From Gammaproteobacteria bacterium (GTDB lineage Bacteria > Pseudomonadota > Gammaproteobacteria > Pseudomonadales > Azotimanducaceae_A), in contig DUAT01000057.1 of assembly GCA_012960755.1 (NCBI GenBank), positions 165,899 to 229,898 of the forward strand: DNA of 64,000 nucleotides. The letters are read 5' to 3'. The notes under the pieces are model-generated. The model saw nothing but the letters and a program-made list of their open reading frames with translations. It had not been told where the DNA came from and searched no databases. Below are positions 1 to 9,422 of this stretch, piece by piece (position 1 is the stretch's first letter; the number at the start of each line of letters is the position of its first letter). The position numbers and the translations under genes were made by a program.

Positions 1-94
1 CAGCAAAGCGGGCCTCGACGCCAGTCAATGGGGACGTTGCCAGGTGTTCAGGTACACCACCGAGGAATTCATGTAACGAGGGGAACAAGCCTTT
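1..94. other. No gene seen at left edge
   Basis: This is the short stretch at the left edge, downstream of the minus-strand MFS gene. I see no convincing coding frame, terminator hairpin or repeat in it. Confidence 0.5.
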
Positions 95-1465
95 TTATGT
101 TCGCGCCTGCTTGTCGAGTCGTTTCTCGACCAGCCTTTGCACCCGGGCATGCATATTGGCAGTTAATGGCCAGGTTGCGCACAGGTACAACGCGACGACA
201 AAAACAGCAGTGGGGACTACCGCGTAGAGTATACCTAACCACCTCAGCTCATCAGGACCATTGACGGATCCGCTGGCCGCAGAAAACCCCACCAGGGACA
301 GGATGGGTAAACTCAAGCCCCCAAAGGAAGCAGCACACTTGGTAACAAACCCCAGGATAGAAAAATAGCTCGCCGGGCGTGCATGGCCAGAGCGCACCGT
401 GTCTAAATCTACCACATCGGCGAGCATGGCTCTGGGAAGGTAGGCAAAAGCGCCAAAACAAAAACCTTTAAGTGCAAACAGCACATAAAATTCCGTCACC
501 TGACCATAGTCCAGGCTGAAACAACCCAATGAAACTGCACCGACAAAAATCATCGCACCCGCAAGGGATATGTGTTTACCAAACTTTCGAGCGATAAGGT
601 CCCATACCGGTATGGCAGCCAGACCCACACCAAAATAGATGACATACAACCTGCCAATGCCCTCGGCACCGATGTAATCCTGGATAAAAAATAGTGACAG
701 GGTATTGCGAAAGTTCTCACCGCCAGCGATCAGGAATTCGATGGCCAATAACCGTGAGAATAACTTGTTCTTGTACATCATTCCCAACGATTCCTTTAAG
801 CTGGTTTTCGGTACCGACACAACAGGTACTTCAGGCACTCGCCAGACCACGAGGAAAGCAGTGAGGGGCAGGATCGTTACAATCACAATAGAAAAGTTAC
901 TAAGAACGAAGCTCGCGGAAATGTCATTCCACAATTCCTGGGACAACAGCACGATAAATGATGCTGTCATCAACCCAACCATCACATATTTTTCCCGTGC
1001 GGACTGAATCAACGTCCGGGTATGGTACTGCGCTGACAATTCCAGACCCCAGGCAGCGTAAGGGAGACCGAATATTGTTGTTGAGGCCCGCAACATGATA
1101 AAAAAGACGCCAAGGTATACTACTGTTACGCCAATACTGGGATTGAGTAGCATCCACACAGCGAACATGTAAATTGGAACGCCCACAACCATCCAGGGAC
1201 GTCGTTTACCCCAGCGAGTCTGGGTTTTGTCGCTAAAGAAACCCATCACCGGGTCAGATAAAGCATCGAAGATCGCAGCGGAGAAAATAACCCAGCCTAT
1301 CAGAGACAGGCTGATGCCCATTTCTGTGCTGTATAGCCTGGGTATCCAGACACCAATCGGATAGCCAAGAATCGCCAGGGGAAGACTGACGGATCCGTAG
1401 ATCCAGACCGTCGATCTCGAGATATCCAGTGCCCCGGAAGACCCATCGCGTGCTTTAACCATCAT
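95..1465 (-). CDS. MFS transporter, GPH (glycoside/cation symporter) type
   Basis: This is a 456-residue polytopic inner-membrane protein. Its N-terminal third carries the signature of the melibiose-carrier-like glycoside-pentoside-hexuronide family: an Asp-containing stretch SDPVMGFFSDKTQTRWGKRR (about residues 70-90), in which the loop SDKTxTRWGKRRPW is highly typical. These carriers move sugars or related solutes with Na+ or H+, but the substrate cannot be read from sequence. The start is a double ATG at 1465/1462 with only a weak ribosome-binding site. It is transcribed away from the aldehyde dehydrogenase gene, with about 225 bases between the two starts, so it probably has its own promoter. 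No sugar-catabolic genes lie next to it. Confidence 0.85.
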   Translation of the reverse strand: MMVKARDGSSGALDISRSTVWIYGSVSLPLAILGYPIGVWIPRLYSTEMGISLSLIGWVIFSAAIFDALSDPVMGFFSDKTQTRWGKRRPWMVVGVPIYMFAVWMLLNPSIGVTVVYLGVFFIMLRASTTIFGLPYAAWGLELSAQYHTRTLIQSAREKYVMVGLMTASFIVLLSQELWNDISASFVLSNFSIVIVTILPLTAFLVVWRVPEVPVVSVPKTSLKESLGMMYKNKLFSRLLAIEFLIAGGENFRNTLSLFFIQDYIGAEGIGRLYVIYFGVGLAAIPVWDLIARKFGKHISLAGAMIFVGAVSLGCFSLDYGQVTEFYVLFALKGFCFGAFAYLPRAMLADVVDLDTVRSGHARPASYFSILGFVTKCAASFGGLSLPILSLVGFSAASGSVNGPDELRWLGILYAVVPTAVFVVALYLCATWPLTANMHARVQRLVEKRLDKQART

Positions 1466-1610
1466 TGCACCATCTGATTATCAGGGTTTAACAATACGAG
1501 AATTGATACGACACGCATTCAACTATAAGAAGAGTAAATAGCTAAGCATAAGTTACAGAAAAGGGTCAACTGGAATAATGTCTTTCTTCTGCCCTATCCA
1601 GGCACCTTAA

Positions 1611-1637
1611 CAGCCTCGACAGCCTTGACAGCCTGAT
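1611..1637. repeat. 9-bp tandem repeat, about three copies
   Basis: Three head-to-tail copies of a unit close to CAGCCTCGA (1611, 1620, 1629; the last diverges at its end) lie between the two divergent genes, roughly 55 bases before the ALDH start. It could be a regulatory repeat or simple slippage; nothing else supports a function. Confidence 0.4.
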
Positions 1638-1691
1638 ACGGTGCTACCATAGTTCGGTTTTGTAATATTTAAACCTTACAGGGGTGTGACA

Positions 1692-3122
1692 ATGAGTGAG
1701 TCAGCAACGACATCGGATAATCAGGCAGAGATCAATCAGGAGATGCAAATCATCCTGGACAGGCAGAAAAAAGCCTACTTACGGGAAGGCGCAGTAACGG
1801 CAGAGACTCGCATTGATCGCATAGACCGGACGATTGAGCTACTCCAAAAATATGGCACAAAACTTTGCGATGCCATGGCAGCTGATTTCGGGCACCGGTC
1901 GATTCAACAGTCAAAGATGACAGATATTGACGGATCCATCGGTCCGCTGAAAGATGCCAAAAAGCATCTGCGTCAGTGGATGCATCCGCAAAAACGCAAA
2001 GCCATGTTCCCTCTGGGTATTTTCGGTGCGCGAGCCAGGGTTGAATACCAGCCTCTCGGGGTAATTGGCTGTATCTCACCCTGGAACTTTCCGGTGCAAC
2101 TCACTTTTGGACCCCTGGCTGGTGTGTTCTCCGCTGGCAATAGAACAATGATCAAGCCCTCGGAATTCACTCCTGCAACATCCGAGTTAATGAAAGAGAT
2201 GTTTGCTGAAAGTTTTGATCTCGAAGAAGTGGCCGTGTTAACCGGAGGACCTGAAGTCGGTAGCGCCTTTAGCAGCCTCCCCTTCGATCATCTGCTGTTT
2301 ACCGGAGCGACGTCCATCGCAAAACATGTTATGCGGGCTGCTGCAGAAAACCTCGTACCGGTGACCCTGGAATTAGGTGGAAAGTCACCGGTGGTTATTG
2401 GTAAGAGCGCCGATATCGAAATGACTGCGGCCAATGTAATGACTGGTAAAACCATGAACGCAGGGCAGATTTGTCTTGCACCGGATTATGTGTTTGTACC
2501 TGAAGATAAAGCTGAAGATTTTATCAAGGCGGCAAAAGCCTCCGTTGCAAAAATGTACCCCAACCTGAAGGACAACCCTGATTACACGTCCGTGATCAAT
2601 GAACGACATTTCGACCGGATTTCAAGCTATATCGAAGATGCTCGCGAGAAAGGCGGAGAGGTGATTGAAATCAATCCTGCGGAGGAGGATTTCAGCCAGC
2701 AAGAACACCATCGCATTCCACCAACACTCATCATCAACCCAACGGAAGATATGAAAGTAATGCAGGAGGAGATCTTCGGGCCGGTGTTACCCATTAAGAA
2801 GTATTCTGATATCAACGAGACCCTGGACTACATTAATGATCATCCTCGACCGCTGGGGCTTTATTACTTTGGGCAGGACAATGATGAACAAAGAAAGGTA
2901 CTCACCCATACAACATCAGGCGGTGTGACGGTTAACGATGTGGTGATGCATGTTGCCCAGGAGGACCTGCCCTTCGGTGGTGTCGGACCCAGCGGTATGG
3001 GTTCCTATCATGGTCATGATGGTTTTAAAAACTTCAGTCATGCCAAGGCTGTGTTTACCCAGTCAAAGACCGTATCGAAACTGGCAGCAGCTATGCGGCC
3101 GCCCTATAAAAAGGCTTCGTAG
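1692..3122 (+). CDS. Coniferyl-aldehyde-dehydrogenase-like ALDH
   Basis: This is an NAD(P)-dependent aldehyde dehydrogenase of 476 residues, the usual length for the family. Catalytic features are visible: Glu at about 227 in LELGGKSP and the nucleophilic Cys at about 261 in AGQICLAPDY. The QICLAPDY context and the C-terminal FGGVGPSGMGSYHG block are typical of the coniferyl-aldehyde dehydrogenase subgroup, which oxidises aromatic or medium-chain aldehydes to acids. I chose ATG at 1692 over GTG at 1686 because AGGGG ends seven bases before it. The gene stands alone and converges on the downstream minus-strand gene, so its physiological aldehyde is unknown. Other long-chain aldehyde dehydrogenases share this fold. 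Confidence 0.88.
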   Translation: MSESATTSDNQAEINQEMQIILDRQKKAYLREGAVTAETRIDRIDRTIELLQKYGTKLCDAMAADFGHRSIQQSKMTDIDGSIGPLKDAKKHLRQWMHPQKRKAMFPLGIFGARARVEYQPLGVIGCISPWNFPVQLTFGPLAGVFSAGNRTMIKPSEFTPATSELMKEMFAESFDLEEVAVLTGGPEVGSAFSSLPFDHLLFTGATSIAKHVMRAAAENLVPVTLELGGKSPVVIGKSADIEMTAANVMTGKTMNAGQICLAPDYVFVPEDKAEDFIKAAKASVAKMYPNLKDNPDYTSVINERHFDRISSYIEDAREKGGEVIEINPAEEDFSQQEHHRIPPTLIINPTEDMKVMQEEIFGPVLPIKKYSDINETLDYINDHPRPLGLYYFGQDNDEQRKVLTHTTSGGVTVNDVVMHVAQEDLPFGGVGPSGMGSYHGHDGFKNFSHAKAVFTQSKTVSKLAAAMRPPYKKAS

Positions 3123-3155
3123 AAAAGCTTGCTCTACCAGTCCTAGTGTAGTGTC

Positions 3156-4349
3156 CTAGCTGTTCCCTGGCATCAATATAGATACAGAATTGTCGTGGGC
3201 ATTAAAGAGATACAGACCGCTGCCATTACCGCGCACATTCAAGAGTGCCATGTCGCCATTTTTCGAATAGTTCAGCACGTCGACCCGGCCACCATTGAAG
3301 GCGTTCGCCAGACCTCTCAGCCGCGGCACCTCGACATGCTTGGAGAAAAAATGTGGTTTGTTTGACCCGTCCAGATGAACACCAACAATGTCGCGGCCCG
3401 ATGAAAAAATCAGGTCATCTGCGCTGATGTCGATCTTGGGGTGTTGATACAAAACCCTGGTTTCCCCGGTTTGCACATCCAGGTAGCTGAGTCCATTGGT
3501 ACCATGTTCCGGCTTGGTGAAATAAAACACACCCTTGTTGGCGGAATCAAAACCAACAATGGGGTTCTTGTCTATTTGTTGCTTGCGAGAGACATCCGTC
3601 GGGAAACTCCCCACTTCAACCCAGTCCTGCCTCTCACGGTCCAGATGGGAGATATTCAAAAAACCCTTGCGGTCAATTGAATAAGCCAGTCGCAGCACAC
3701 CGGCATTATCTGCTACAAACCCACCAGAGGTGTAAGGGCTGTTAAATTTATCCTGCAATCTACTGTCAAGTACACTCGAACCGGTGTCTTGTTTGTATCG
3801 CTTGTAGATATCAAGTGAATAGGCAATGGGGTTGCTCAGGGCCAGGCGACGGTTTCGAATATCACTGCGAATCACCCAGATGCGTTCATCGTCTACTGAA
3901 TTGGAATCGAGAAAGTCGTAGTTTGCTTTATCACCTGCTGAAAACCCCGCCACGGCGAATTTCAGTGTGTTACCAATATTTAACGCGAACAATTCACCCT
4001 TCAGTACCGGGTAATCAACGAGTGCATTTTTTATGGCCATGTTAACGACGACGCGTTCGTTATTCGCCCACCAGAATCCGAGGATATCCTGGTTACGATT
4101 GGTACCGAACGCGCTGACAACCTGCATGGTCTCAATATTAAATATTAACAGGTTAATCTGTTTGTCTACTTCTGCTGTGAGGGCAAAATGCTTCCCGTCC
4201 GGTGATAACAACGCTTCGTTATAGGCATCACGCTCACCTGGATTGTCGTCTTTAATTCCAGCATTGGCACCAACGACAAACATCATTGATGCGCTTAAGA
4301 CAAAAGCCTGGCACCATCTTATTCCGATTTGAACCTGCGAATTTCTCAT
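3156..4349 (-). CDS. Secreted S9-type beta-propeller protein without peptidase domain
   Basis: This 397-residue protein has a signal peptide (hydrophobic stretch about residues 13-30 ending ANA) followed by a propeller-like region with repeated motifs such as LLSPDGKHFALTAE and LLIFNIETMQVV. It resembles the N-terminal propeller of S9 prolyl-oligopeptidase-like peptidases of the DPP/acyl-aminoacyl type. In that family an alpha/beta-hydrolase domain with a GxSxGG nucleophile normally follows. Here the frame stops after MPGNS at the point where the second domain would start, and only about 30 bases separate it from the convergent ALDH stop. It may be a truncated peptidase or a free-standing propeller. 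No operon partner is evident. Confidence 0.6.
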   Translation of the reverse strand: MRNSQVQIGIRWCQAFVLSASMMFVVGANAGIKDDNPGERDAYNEALLSPDGKHFALTAEVDKQINLLIFNIETMQVVSAFGTNRNQDILGFWWANNERVVVNMAIKNALVDYPVLKGELFALNIGNTLKFAVAGFSAGDKANYDFLDSNSVDDERIWVIRSDIRNRRLALSNPIAYSLDIYKRYKQDTGSSVLDSRLQDKFNSPYTSGGFVADNAGVLRLAYSIDRKGFLNISHLDRERQDWVEVGSFPTDVSRKQQIDKNPIVGFDSANKGVFYFTKPEHGTNGLSYLDVQTGETRVLYQHPKIDISADDLIFSSGRDIVGVHLDGSNKPHFFSKHVEVPRLRGLANAFNGGRVDVLNYSKNGDMALLNVRGNGSGLYLFNAHDNSVSILMPGNS

Positions 4350-4493
4350 ATTTGCCTCATTAACTTCTTCTTCCTTCCCCCTTAGACGCAGGAAGCTGAG
4401 ACATAGTTTGAATAACAGGCAAATTTTTTTCAGGCAGACTCGATGAGCCGAGACTCATTCGGGACAAGACGATGCAATTTGTTCTTCTGGTGT

Positions 4494-5312
4494 TTAACGA
4501 CCAGTAAATTCAGGCTTGCGGCGCTCAAGGAATGCCTTAACACCTTCTTCGAAATCTTCACTGGCGAACATTCCACTCAGGTGCACCATCAAATGATCCA
4601 CAGAAGTATTGTAAGATTCTTCGAGACCCATTCTCATCATACGCTTGGTCGTCTGGACAGCCAGCGGGGCGTTATCTGCAATATCAGTCGCCCATTCCAT
4701 GGCTGTTTCCATCAGCTTGTCATCTGCAACAACGGTGTTGACCAACCCAATTTCCTGGCACTCCTGGGCAGCGACGACCCGACCCCGGTAATACAACTCA
4801 GATGCCTTGGCCCATCCTATCAGGCGAGGTAACAGCCAGGTACCGCCACTCTCCGGTACCACATTTCGTTTCGCTGTGACTGCTGCCATCTTCGCGGACT
4901 CAGCCGCAATTCTGATATCACAAAGCAGGGCGATGTCCATTCCGTAACCTGCGGCTGCGCCATTCAACGCACAAACAATCGGCGTATCAATACTCCACAT
5001 AACTGTGATCGGCGCATCACGCAAATCGAATAACTGTCGTGGGCGATTACTGCCCTTGCTGTCACCGCTGCCGATGCCACCTTCTCCAACAGCAACCAAA
5101 TCGAGCCCCGCGCAAAATCCACGGCCCGCACCCGTTAGAATGATGCAGCGAATTTCGGGATCCTTATCGGCTTCAACCATCTTTGCAGACAGCTCCTGGA
5201 GCATATCGCGGCTGATGGCATTGAGTCGTTCGGGACGATTCAGGGTCATGATTGCAATCTTGTCTTTCTGTTCTACGAGCAATTCCTCGGTGGTGGATTC
5301 ACTTAGTGCCAT
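4494..5312 (-). CDS. Enoyl-CoA hydratase/isomerase family protein
   Basis: This is a crotonase-fold protein of 272 residues, the normal family length. The oxyanion-hole segments are visible as GAGRGFCAGLDL (about residues 62-73) and ALNGAAAGYGMDIALLCD (about 114-131), followed by the usual VPESGGTWLLPRLIG segment. These enzymes hydrate or isomerise enoyl-CoA esters in fatty-acid or aromatic-acid breakdown; specificity cannot be assigned from sequence. ATG 5312 has AAGGA about seven bases upstream. It follows the alpha/beta hydrolase gene by only 27 bases on the same strand, so the two are probably co-transcribed. Confidence 0.88.
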   Translation of the reverse strand: MALSESTTEELLVEQKDKIAIMTLNRPERLNAISRDMLQELSAKMVEADKDPEIRCIILTGAGRGFCAGLDLVAVGEGGIGSGDSKGSNRPRQLFDLRDAPITVMWSIDTPIVCALNGAAAGYGMDIALLCDIRIAAESAKMAAVTAKRNVVPESGGTWLLPRLIGWAKASELYYRGRVVAAQECQEIGLVNTVVADDKLMETAMEWATDIADNAPLAVQTTKRMMRMGLEESYNTSVDHLMVHLSGMFASEDFEEGVKAFLERRKPEFTGR

Positions 5313-5339
5313 TTTTTTGTCCTTGGTTGGTAATTTCAG

Positions 5340-6164
5340 TTACATCGTTCCTGTGTCTGATAGAAACTCTACGACATCTTTGACCACAGGGCTACTCCGA
5401 CGATGCAATTGTGTAAAGCTCAATAGAATACCAATATGATCGGTGTTTGCGTATACCTCTCGCTTCGCATCCCCTCCGGCAGCCTGGATCTTCTCCATCA
5501 GGCTCCTGGAATGCCCGCGCCTGACTCGCATGTCTTCGTGACCGTGCAGTAGATACATGGGCGGCGCATTCGCGGAAACATAGTTCACCGGCTGGGACTC
5601 CGCGTAGCGTTCCTCGGGTGAAAACAAATCCCAATGGTCATCCTCGGTAAACGGGAAAAAGTCATAGGGACCCGCCAGTCCGATAAAGCCATGAATAGGT
5701 CGCGTACTCTCAGACCCGCATTGCAATAGACTATCATTCAGACAAATGAGTGCACCTAACTGAGCACCTGCTGAATGCCCCATCAGATAAAGTTTTTGAG
5801 TTTTGGGCAAATTCTCCAGTGCCCATTTTGTGGCATTTACTGCGTCTTCCTGGATCGTACTAAAACGAACCTCGGGATACAGTCGATAATCTGGAATGAT
5901 CACGTTAAAACCGTTGCAGGCCAGTGTATCTGCGACGAAACGATAATCTGCCTTTTCGCCGCTGCGCCAGTTTCCACCATAAAAGAACAGCACCGTGGGC
6001 CGGTCCGGATTCCCCTGTGCAAGATAATAGTCCAGCCTGTTTCTGACTTCATCCCCGTAGTCTATATTTCGGCGCAGTTGATAATCACCACGCCTGGCGA
6101 GGGTATTGACTATCCTCAATCCAAGATTCCGGTACAGGGTTCCGGTGACTTCTTTAATTTTCAA
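5340..6164 (-). CDS. Alpha/beta hydrolase, esterase/formamidase type
   Basis: This is a 274-residue hydrolase of the HSL/BD-FAE esterase type. The oxyanion motif is seen as FFYGGNWRSGEK (an HGG variant with Tyr), the nucleophile elbow as GHSAGAQLG, and a C-terminal DHIG histidine. Proteins of this shape hydrolyse small esters or N-formyl-kynurenine-like amides. No signal peptide is seen, so it is probably cytoplasmic. The start appears to be TTG at 6164; no in-frame ATG is close. It is the first gene of a likely two-gene unit with the enoyl-CoA hydratase, which hints at an acyl ester or thioester pathway, but that is inference. Confidence 0.8.
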   Translation of the reverse strand: MKIKEVTGTLYRNLGLRIVNTLARRGDYQLRRNIDYGDEVRNRLDYYLAQGNPDRPTVLFFYGGNWRSGEKADYRFVADTLACNGFNVIIPDYRLYPEVRFSTIQEDAVNATKWALENLPKTQKLYLMGHSAGAQLGALICLNDSLLQCGSESTRPIHGFIGLAGPYDFFPFTEDDHWDLFSPEERYAESQPVNYVSANAPPMYLLHGHEDMRVRRGHSRSLMEKIQAAGGDAKREVYANTDHIGILLSFTQLHRRSSPVVKDVVEFLSDTGTM

Positions 6165-6367
6165 TGGTTTGTAACTTTAAATTCAAGTAGTATTGCGCCG
6201 CGTTCGTGTAACAACAAAGCTTGCAGGCCCAGACGTTACCCAGCCTTCCGCAAAATCACAAGCACGAATTCGAAACGGATGTCCTCAAGTCTACCGATCC
6301 ATAAGCCAGGATTGGTGTAGCAATAAAACCAGTTAACCCAATATCTACGATTGAGATTTTACTCGTC

Positions 6368-8758
6368 TTGAAGTTAAGAGATTTACTTACGCTATTTGTT
6401 CTGCTCAGTTTCTATTGCCAGACCCTGAACGCTAAAACCTATTCGATGTCTCCGGTAAAAATCACCCGGGCGGATACTGCGGAAATAAAAATCGTCCTCG
6501 ACGGCAAACTGGAAGAGTCTATCTGGCGAAACCTGCCTGCCCAGGACGACATGGTGGTTGTGCAACCTGATACGCTGGAAGATGCACCACTTGAGACAAG
6601 GAGCTACTTTTTTTATACCGACAAAGGGCTTTACGTTGGCGTCTGGAATGAACAGGACCCTGACCTGTTGATTTCCCGACTCAGTTCCAGAGACAAATTC
6701 ATATCCCGGGATAGTATTTCCATTACTATCGATCCCAGTGGGCAGGGTTTGTACGGCTACTGGTTCTCAGTGAGTTTAGGTGGCACGCTCGGTGATGGCA
6801 CGGTCATTCCGGAACGACAATACTCAAACCAGTGGGATGGCCCATGGCAAGGTGCGTCGGCGGAGCATGAAGAGGGCTGGTCAGCAGAGTTTTTTATCCC
6901 CTGGTCGATGATGACCATGCCGAACGCCAGCAACAATACCCGAACCATGGGTTACAGCATTTCAAGATCCGTGGCTTACAAAAATGAGCGCTGGGCCTTT
7001 CCCCCATTGCCAAGAACAGAGAAGGTGTTTCTGTCGAAATTACCAAAAATCCAACTGGATTCCATCAATCCCAAGCAGCAGTTTACTTTTTATCCTTATG
7101 CTTCTTCCAGTTACAACAATGTGAGCGAGGATGACCCGGGAAATTTCAAGGCAGGATTCGATGTGTTCTGGCGCCCAAACACCAACACACAATTAACAGC
7201 AACGGTTAATCCTGATTTCGGCAACGTGGAGTCCGACAATGTGGTTGTCAATCTCTCCTCGTTTGAAACCTTCTTTCCCGAGAAACGTGCCTTTTTTCTC
7301 GAGGGCCAGGAGATCTTTGTCACCACACCCCGCGCCAATGGCCGTCACGGTGTTCCCACCACCATCGTCAATACGCGCCGCATTGGCAGTCGGCCCAAGA
7401 GCACCGATATTCCTGGGTTCGAACTTCCGGCTATCGAAGCAAACCAGCCCTCGGAACTCTACGGCGCGGGTAAAGTGACCGGACAACAGGGCGATTTGCG
7501 ATACGGCGTATTGGCCGCGTTCGAAGATGATACAGAGTTGAACGGCAAGCTGGATGGTGCTGACTTCTCTACGGTTCAGGACGGTCGGAACTTTGCCGTT
7601 GCGCGATTTCTCTATGAGGATACCAGCCGTGGTTCACGACATTCAGTTGGCTGGATTTCAACGCTGGTGGCGCATCCCGAGGAAGATGCAGTGGTACACG
7701 GAGTAGACGCTCATTACCTTTCCCGGGATGGCCGCTGGAACACCGACGCCCAGATGATGTTCTCAAATGTTGACGGCGCTACGGGCAATGGCGCGTTCGT
7801 GGATCTGAGCTATACACCAAAGAGAGGGACCACCCACGATTTCTCTTTTGACTACTTTGATGATGAACTGGACATCAACGATTTCGGGTTCCTGAGAAGA
7901 AACGATAAGATAAGCGCCAGATATCGCTACAATCTGAACGAGAGCAACCTGAAGAAGCTAAAATCCAGGTATACAGGGATAGGGGTAGGCTACGCCCGGA
8001 ACAGCGAAGGCAAGATGATCGGAGGTGGTTTATCTTTCAACCAGGATCTGGAATTCAGCGACAATTCCACTTTGTTTTACAGACTCAACTATTCTCCGGG
8101 ACGCGTCGAGGACAGGGACAGTCTTGGCAATGGCAATTACCGCATTCAAAGACGCTGGAATCCGGGGATTAAGTACAGAACCGATCAATCCCGCAACCTG
8201 AGCCTGGGAGCCGGTATTTTTTACTCCGATGAAGATATCCGGGGCGGCAGAACATTCGAGTATGAACTGGAGGCCGCCTGGCGCCCAACAGATCGTTTCT
8301 CGTTACTTGCGAGCGTCTCTTATGCCGATAAGAAGGGCTGGTTACTACACGACTCCGACCGCGACTTTACCGCCTTCAATGCTGACGTCTGGCGACCAAA
8401 AATCGAAATGAATGTCTTCTTCTCAGCGAAGCAGCAATTCAGGGTCACGGCACAATGGGCCGGCATTAAAGCAGAGGAAGATGGCCGCTGGGAGGTCCCT
8501 ATCGGCGATGGATCACTGGATCCAATTCTAATTGGCCCAGGCGACAGCCCACATGATTTTTCCATCAGCCGGTTGACTTTTCAGGCGCGATACCGCTGGG
8601 AAATTGCTCCCCTATCAGATCTTTTTGTGGTTTACACCCGTGGTTCCAATCTCTCGAGTATGCCGGAAGAGGATTTTGGTGATCTCTTCTCCCGTGCATG
8701 GACCGACAGGGTCGTCGACGTGTTTATCATCAAACTACGCTACCGCCTCGGTGGTTAG
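6368..8758 (+). CDS. DUF5916 outer-membrane protein with N-terminal CBM9-like domain
   Basis: This 796-residue exported protein has a signal peptide (MKLRDLLTLF onward, cleavage near LNA), a CBM9/DOMON-like N-terminal domain (about residues 30-220) and a long beta-strand-rich C-terminal part predicted to form an outer-membrane barrel. The conserved DUF5916 hallmark is seen as VNPDFGNVESDNVVVNLSS followed by FETFFPEKRAFFLEG (about 280-315). The family's substrate is not established; members occur widely in Bacteroidetes and marine Gammaproteobacteria. The start is TTG at 6368, chosen because it begins directly before the signal peptide. ChaC follows 13 bases later in the same direction. The length is as expected and no damage is seen. 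Confidence 0.82.
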   Translation: MKLRDLLTLFVLLSFYCQTLNAKTYSMSPVKITRADTAEIKIVLDGKLEESIWRNLPAQDDMVVVQPDTLEDAPLETRSYFFYTDKGLYVGVWNEQDPDLLISRLSSRDKFISRDSISITIDPSGQGLYGYWFSVSLGGTLGDGTVIPERQYSNQWDGPWQGASAEHEEGWSAEFFIPWSMMTMPNASNNTRTMGYSISRSVAYKNERWAFPPLPRTEKVFLSKLPKIQLDSINPKQQFTFYPYASSSYNNVSEDDPGNFKAGFDVFWRPNTNTQLTATVNPDFGNVESDNVVVNLSSFETFFPEKRAFFLEGQEIFVTTPRANGRHGVPTTIVNTRRIGSRPKSTDIPGFELPAIEANQPSELYGAGKVTGQQGDLRYGVLAAFEDDTELNGKLDGADFSTVQDGRNFAVARFLYEDTSRGSRHSVGWISTLVAHPEEDAVVHGVDAHYLSRDGRWNTDAQMMFSNVDGATGNGAFVDLSYTPKRGTTHDFSFDYFDDELDINDFGFLRRNDKISARYRYNLNESNLKKLKSRYTGIGVGYARNSEGKMIGGGLSFNQDLEFSDNSTLFYRLNYSPGRVEDRDSLGNGNYRIQRRWNPGIKYRTDQSRNLSLGAGIFYSDEDIRGGRTFEYELEAAWRPTDRFSLLASVSYADKKGWLLHDSDRDFTAFNADVWRPKIEMNVFFSAKQQFRVTAQWAGIKAEEDGRWEVPIGDGSLDPILIGPGDSPHDFSISRLTFQARYRWEIAPLSDLFVVYTRGSNLSSMPEEDFGDLFSRAWTDRVVDVFIIKLRYRLGG

Positions 8759-8771
8759 CCATTGACTGCTG

Positions 8772-9317
8772 ATGGTTGATACTTCCCTATGGGTCTTCGG
8801 CTACGGTTCTCTTATCTGGCGTGCTGATTTTCCCTTCAGTAATAAACGACCAGCCTGTATCAAAGGCTGGGCACGCAGATTCTGGCAAGGATCGACAGAC
8901 CACAGGGGCGTACCAGGTGCACCTGGAAGAGTAGTCACCCTGATCGAATCGACCGATGAGATCTGTTGGGGCATGGCTTACGAACTACGGACTGATTCAC
9001 AACAATCTGTCATGGCCGCCCTGGATCATCGTGAGAAAGGCGGCTACGAGCAACTGACACTCCCCTTGTTTTTTCAAGACGGGCCAAGTATTCATGGTAC
9101 CACCTACCATGCTGGTCGGGGAAACCCTGACTATCTGGGTGAGGCTGATGTTACCGGCATCGCCCGGCAAATACTTGATGCAACCGGTCCGAGCGGCTCG
9201 AACCTGGAATACCTGTACAATCTGGAAGCTGCATTGAGGGAATTCCCCTCACAAGATCCGCACGTGACAAGTATTGCCAACAAGGCACGTAATTTACAAC
9301 AGCGCAGTCTCTTGTAA
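8772..9317 (+). CDS. chaC: ChaC-like gamma-glutamylcyclotransferase
   Basis: This 181-residue cytoplasmic protein opens with the diagnostic WVFGYGSLIWRADFPF, the 5-oxoproline-forming BtrG/ChaC fold signature. Further conserved pieces are RRFWQGSTDHRGVPGAPGRV and WGMAYEL. The acidic catalytic residue is probably the Glu in the LDHREKGGYE segment. ChaC enzymes cleave the gamma-glutamyl bond of glutathione, giving 5-oxoproline and Cys-Gly. It lies 13 bases after the DUF5916 gene, so it may be read from the same message, and the M20 amidohydrolase follows after about 100 bases. Confidence 0.88.
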   Translation: MVDTSLWVFGYGSLIWRADFPFSNKRPACIKGWARRFWQGSTDHRGVPGAPGRVVTLIESTDEICWGMAYELRTDSQQSVMAALDHREKGGYEQLTLPLFFQDGPSIHGTTYHAGRGNPDYLGEADVTGIARQILDATGPSGSNLEYLYNLEAALREFPSQDPHVTSIANKARNLQQRSLL

Positions 9318-9422
9318 AAAGGCCAAGTAAATCCAAGTCGGGTAAAGCCAAATTGCAATCCTGCCATGAACCCCTTACATTGCACCTACGCAACTCCTAT
9401 AAGAATATCCAAGAATAACGCT

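Noticed and set aside
705..1157. Open frames on both strands inside the first MFS gene
   Set aside because: They lie fully within a gene with clear family motifs and show no motif of their own.
4430..4470. ATGAG-N6-CTCAT stem after the enoyl-CoA hydratase gene as a terminator
   Set aside because: The stem is short and not followed by a T-run on the minus strand.
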